NCBI GenBank assembly: GCA_028818775.1
Contig: JAPPNE010000017.1
Coordinates: forward strand, 1-43,470
Reading direction: 5' to 3'
Source of the DNA: Deltaproteobacteria bacterium
GTDB taxonomy: Bacteria; Desulfobacterota; Binatia; UBA9968; JAJDTQ01
Length of the DNA stretch: 43,470 nt
This document shows, piece after piece, positions 41,262 through 43,470 of this stretch. The notes under the pieces were generated by a model. It did not search any database. It was not told where the DNA came from and worked only from the letters and a program-made list of their open reading frames with translations. Positions within the stretch are counted from its first letter, which is position 1. Each line of letters opens with the position of its first letter. The position numbers were made by a program, and so were the translations under genes.

Positions 41262-42026
41262 CTACCGTTTGAAGAGACTTCGCCAAGACCAACGTGCGGG
41301 GCGCCGCATCTCGTTATCGAACACACCGCGCTTCCCGCCCAGGAACTCCATGGCGTCGATCCAGGCATTGGCTTCGGCCGGGGTGATCTCCTCCCGCGCG
41401 CGGTGGTCGTGTTTCTCGGTGAAACGGTCGAGGGTGTCGTGCAGGGACTGGGCGGCGCGGACCTGGAGTTGCCGGAGCTTGGCGAAGTGTGGGTGGCCGG
41501 CTTGGGTTTCCTCGGCGACGAGGAAGTGCGGGATGCAGATGCCGGAAGAGTTGCGGTACTTCCCGGAGAAAGTCTTGTCTCCAAGCAGGTCCAGCAGTTG
41601 TTGGAGGTGGACGGACTCCGATCGGGCGGCGACCACGCAGGCCGGACAGGTTGTCCTCTTAAGGCGGGCGCGCAGTCCCGACGCGGCGTGCGTCAGCCAA
41701 CCCCTCAGGGCGCGCCATCCGGTAACAGGGGGCGCGCCGGCCGTGTGGCGGAAGCGGTTCAGCAGGTCCCTGGCGATGATGGCGAAGCCCAGGTCGGGGG
41801 CGCTGGATGCGGGCAGGTCGCGCAGCAGCCACGTGTGCGGGTTGCAGAGGCCGAAGGATTCCCGCAGGCCCTCCCGCGTGGGTACGTCGGTAACGCGTTC
41901 GTAGAGGACGCTGTCCAGGTAGGTGCGGCTGTCGTCGATGACGATGCCGCAGATGGGGCAACCCGGCCCGTCGAGCCGGTCGAAGAGCTTAAAGTAGAAG
42001 CGGTCTCTGGGTGCAACCGCGGTCAC
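41262..42026 (-). CDS. cysteine-pair protein, DUF6062-like
   Basis: A 254-residue cytoplasmic protein that resembles DUF6062 family members, known for their CPIC pairs. Visible: GPGCPICGIVIDDSRTYLDS at residues 21-40 (Cys23/Cys26), FGLCNPHTWLL, RTTCPACVVAARSE and SGICIPHFL, each a Cys/His element; together these could form two zinc sites. GTG 42026 overlaps the stop of the molybdenum hydroxylase gene (GTGA), so it is translationally coupled to it and may be an accessory for its maturation. The role is an inference from position; I know no activity. Confidence 0.75.
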   Translation of the reverse strand: MTAVAPRDRFYFKLFDRLDGPGCPICGIVIDDSRTYLDSVLYERVTDVPTREGLRESFGLCNPHTWLLRDLPASSAPDLGFAIIARDLLNRFRHTAGAPPVTGWRALRGWLTHAASGLRARLKRTTCPACVVAARSESVHLQQLLDLLGDKTFSGKYRNSSGICIPHFLVAEETQAGHPHFAKLRQLQVRAAQSLHDTLDRFTEKHDHRAREEITPAEANAWIDAMEFLGGKRGVFDNEMRRPARWSWRSLFKR

Positions 42027-43470
42027 TTGTTCAGCGCCCGCCAGATCTTCTCTCCGGTGATCGGCAGGTCGGTGATGCGTACGCCCACGGCTTGGTCGAC
42101 GGCGTTGGCGATGGCGGACGGGACGGGGAGGATGCCGCTTTCGCCCAGGCCCTTGGCGCCGTAGGGGCCGGCGCCGTTGGCGTTCTCGAAGAGGATGTTG
42201 ACCTGCTCGTCCGGCAGGTCGGAGATCTTCGGCAGGCGGTAGGTGAGGGCGTCGGGGGTGAGCATCAGGCCGTTCTCGTACACGGTCTCCTCGAACAGCG
42301 CCTGGCCGAGCCCCTGCAGGAAGGCGCCCTGCTCCTGGGTGTGGCACTGCTGCGGGTTGATGGCCTTGCCGGCGTCGGCGATGCCGACGTACTTGAGCAC
42401 GCGCACCTCGCCGGTGTCCCGGTCCACGTGGACCTTGGCGGCGCCCCATCCCACCTCCCAGAAGGGCGCCTTGGCGCCGAGGGGGGCGTCGGGATCACGC
42501 TCGCTCACTTGGCGGCCCTCGCCGGTGATGACGCCGCCCGCCCCCTTGACGTGCCGCACCAGCGCGGAGAAGGGGAAGGCGATCTCCGCCAGGCGCACCT
42601 CGCCGTTGGCCAGGGTCGCGGCGGCGTCGGGGCTCTGGCCCATGGAGCGGGCGGCCTCGACGAGTTGCTCGCGGACGGCCCGGGCGGCCTTCTGCACCGC
42701 GAGCCCCATGACCGTGGTGGCGCTGCTGGCGTAGGTGCCCATGTCGAAGGGAGTCGAGTCGGTGTCCAGGGACGCCACCTGGACCTCCGTGGGGCGCACG
42801 CCCAGCTCCCGGGCGGTGATGCGCGCCATGGCGGTGTGGGAGCCCTGGCCGATCTCGATGGTGCCCTCGTGCAGGGTGATGCCGCCGCCGTCGTCCACCT
42901 CCACGCGCGCGGACGAGATCTTGAAGTTGCCGCCGCCGTCCTTGCAGCCGCAGGCGACGCCGATGCCGCAGTCGGGTTCCAGCTCCTCGCCCCAGCCGAT
43001 CTCTTCGGCGGCGCGTCGCAGTCCCTCCTTGAGGTCGGTGTCCAGGGGGGTCTCGCCGGGGGCGAACTCCTCGCCCTTGTCGAGCAGGTTCTTGAGCCGG
43101 AACTCCACCGGGTCCCAGCCCATCTCCCGGGCGATCATGTCCATCTGCGATTCGTAGGCCCACGCCACCTGGGGCGTGCCCATGCCGCGGAACGCGCCGG
43201 CCGGCACGGTGTTGGTGTAGACGGTGTAGGCGTGGGAGCGCAGGTGCGGGATGCGGTACGGGCCGGGCGCCCGGTATCCCGCCTTCTGGGTGACCCGGGG
43301 ACCCGAGTCCGAGTAGGCGCCGCCGTCCACGTGCACGAGGCAGTCCCGCGCCACGAGCTTGCCGTCCCGGTCCACGCCGGTGCGGAGCCGCACGCGCACG
43401 GCCGGCTTGCTCACGGTGCGCGACTCCTCCTCCAGCGACAGGTGCATGAACACCCGCCGCCCGGCCTTGC
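42023..43470 (-). CDS. molybdenum hydroxylase large subunit (partial, start outside window)
   Basis: The C-terminal 482 residues or so of a molybdopterin-binding subunit of the xanthine dehydrogenase family; the frame is open to the right edge, where KAGRRVFMHLSLEEESR is mid-protein. Features include NTVPAGAFRGMGTPQ, the usual substrate-channel motif, EIGQGSHTAMARI, TYASSATTVMG, and the active-site Glu in GAKGLGESGILPVP. It is homologous to the gene at 26499, with a more standard AFRGMGTPQ segment than the SMRSIGGPQ of that copy. A DUF6062-like gene overlaps its stop. Companion subunits may lie beyond the edge. Confidence 0.93.
   Translation of the reverse strand, partial: KAGRRVFMHLSLEEESRTVSKPAVRVRLRTGVDRDGKLVARDCLVHVDGGAYSDSGPRVTQKAGYRAPGPYRIPHLRSHAYTVYTNTVPAGAFRGMGTPQVAWAYESQMDMIAREMGWDPVEFRLKNLLDKGEEFAPGETPLDTDLKEGLRRAAEEIGWGEELEPDCGIGVACGCKDGGGNFKISSARVEVDDGGGITLHEGTIEIGQGSHTAMARITARELGVRPTEVQVASLDTDSTPFDMGTYASSATTVMGLAVQKAARAVREQLVEAARSMGQSPDAAATLANGEVRLAEIAFPFSALVRHVKGAGGVITGEGRQVSERDPDAPLGAKAPFWEVGWGAAKVHVDRDTGEVRVLKYVGIADAGKAINPQQCHTQEQGAFLQGLGQALFEETVYENGLMLTPDALTYRLPKISDLPDEQVNILFENANGAGPYGAKGLGESGILPVPSAIANAVDQAVGVRITDLPITGEKIWRALNK

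Noticed and set aside
1..43470. rRNA, tRNA, replication origin, CRISPR
   Set aside because: Nothing resembling conserved rRNA blocks, tRNA CCA-stem patterns, DnaA boxes in clusters or direct repeats with spacers was seen by eye; this was not computed.

Overview
The window is visibly GC-rich, densely packed DNA from a Gram-negative bacterium. It encodes an autotransporter barrel with a terminal aromatic residue, lipoprotein and twin-arginine signals, and periplasmic binding proteins. Branched-chain and peptide-type ABC uptake genes, two luciferase-like monooxygenases, two lone molybdenum hydroxylase large subunits, small cupins and an amidohydrolase suggest an uncultivated, environmental, catabolically versatile proteobacterial-type lineage (Tectomicrobia, Binatia or related). 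That taxonomic guess rests on gene content only. I see no rRNA, tRNA, CRISPR array, transposase or replication origin.

Layout. 1-3.3 kb: the end of an alpha/beta hydrolase, then an unusual exported protein joining sensor-like cache modules to an autotransporter barrel. 3.4-8.8 kb: a VOC dioxygenase-like gene diverging from a complete LIV-type ABC importer (binding protein, two permeases and one polypeptide carrying both ATPases); a near-perfect palindrome lies between them. 8.9-12.5 kb: fatty-acid desaturase, MFS permease, small cupin, exported intradiol dioxygenase, and a DCC-family thiol oxidoreductase that seems to start at ACG. 12.6-16.6 kb: an ECF sigma factor followed by four genes chained by ATGA overlaps: a membrane anti-sigma-like protein with a dockerin-type calcium loop, a secreted cohesin-like protein, a VIT-VWA lipoprotein and a 49-residue MazE-tail-like protein. 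This is the best candidate for an undescribed system. 16.6-19.2 kb: an EmrA/EmrB-type efflux pair on the minus strand.

19.3-29.9 kb: a catabolic stretch with a carboxyltransferase-like HMGL/PYC enzyme, an amidohydrolase, an AAA/DUF4143 ATPase, two luciferase-like oxidoreductases, a DUF2848 hydrolase, a nitrilase-family amidase, a second cupin and a molybdenum hydroxylase subunit. It holds a palindromic repeat hairpin and a MITE-like element with perfect 16-bp terminal inverted repeats. 30.0-34.2 kb: a defence-island-like insert with a tandem AAA+ ATPase, a protein of lower GC with weak nuclease-like features, a WYL regulator and a small conserved-looking protein. 34.3-36.2 kb: a flavoprotein and a two-cluster ferredoxin, coupled. 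36.4-41.1 kb: a peptide-type ABC importer (Tat-exported binding protein and two permeases, no ATPases) with an ornithine cyclodeaminase/mu-crystallin gene inside the operon. 41.3-43.5 kb: a cysteine-rich DUF6062-like protein translationally coupled to a molybdenum hydroxylase subunit that runs off the right edge.

How they fit: most of the window looks like uptake of small organic acids, amino acids or amides plus their oxidative and hydrolytic breakdown. Two islands, the dockerin/cohesin/VIT operon and the AAA+/WYL cluster, seem to serve surface-related regulation and possibly defence or stress.
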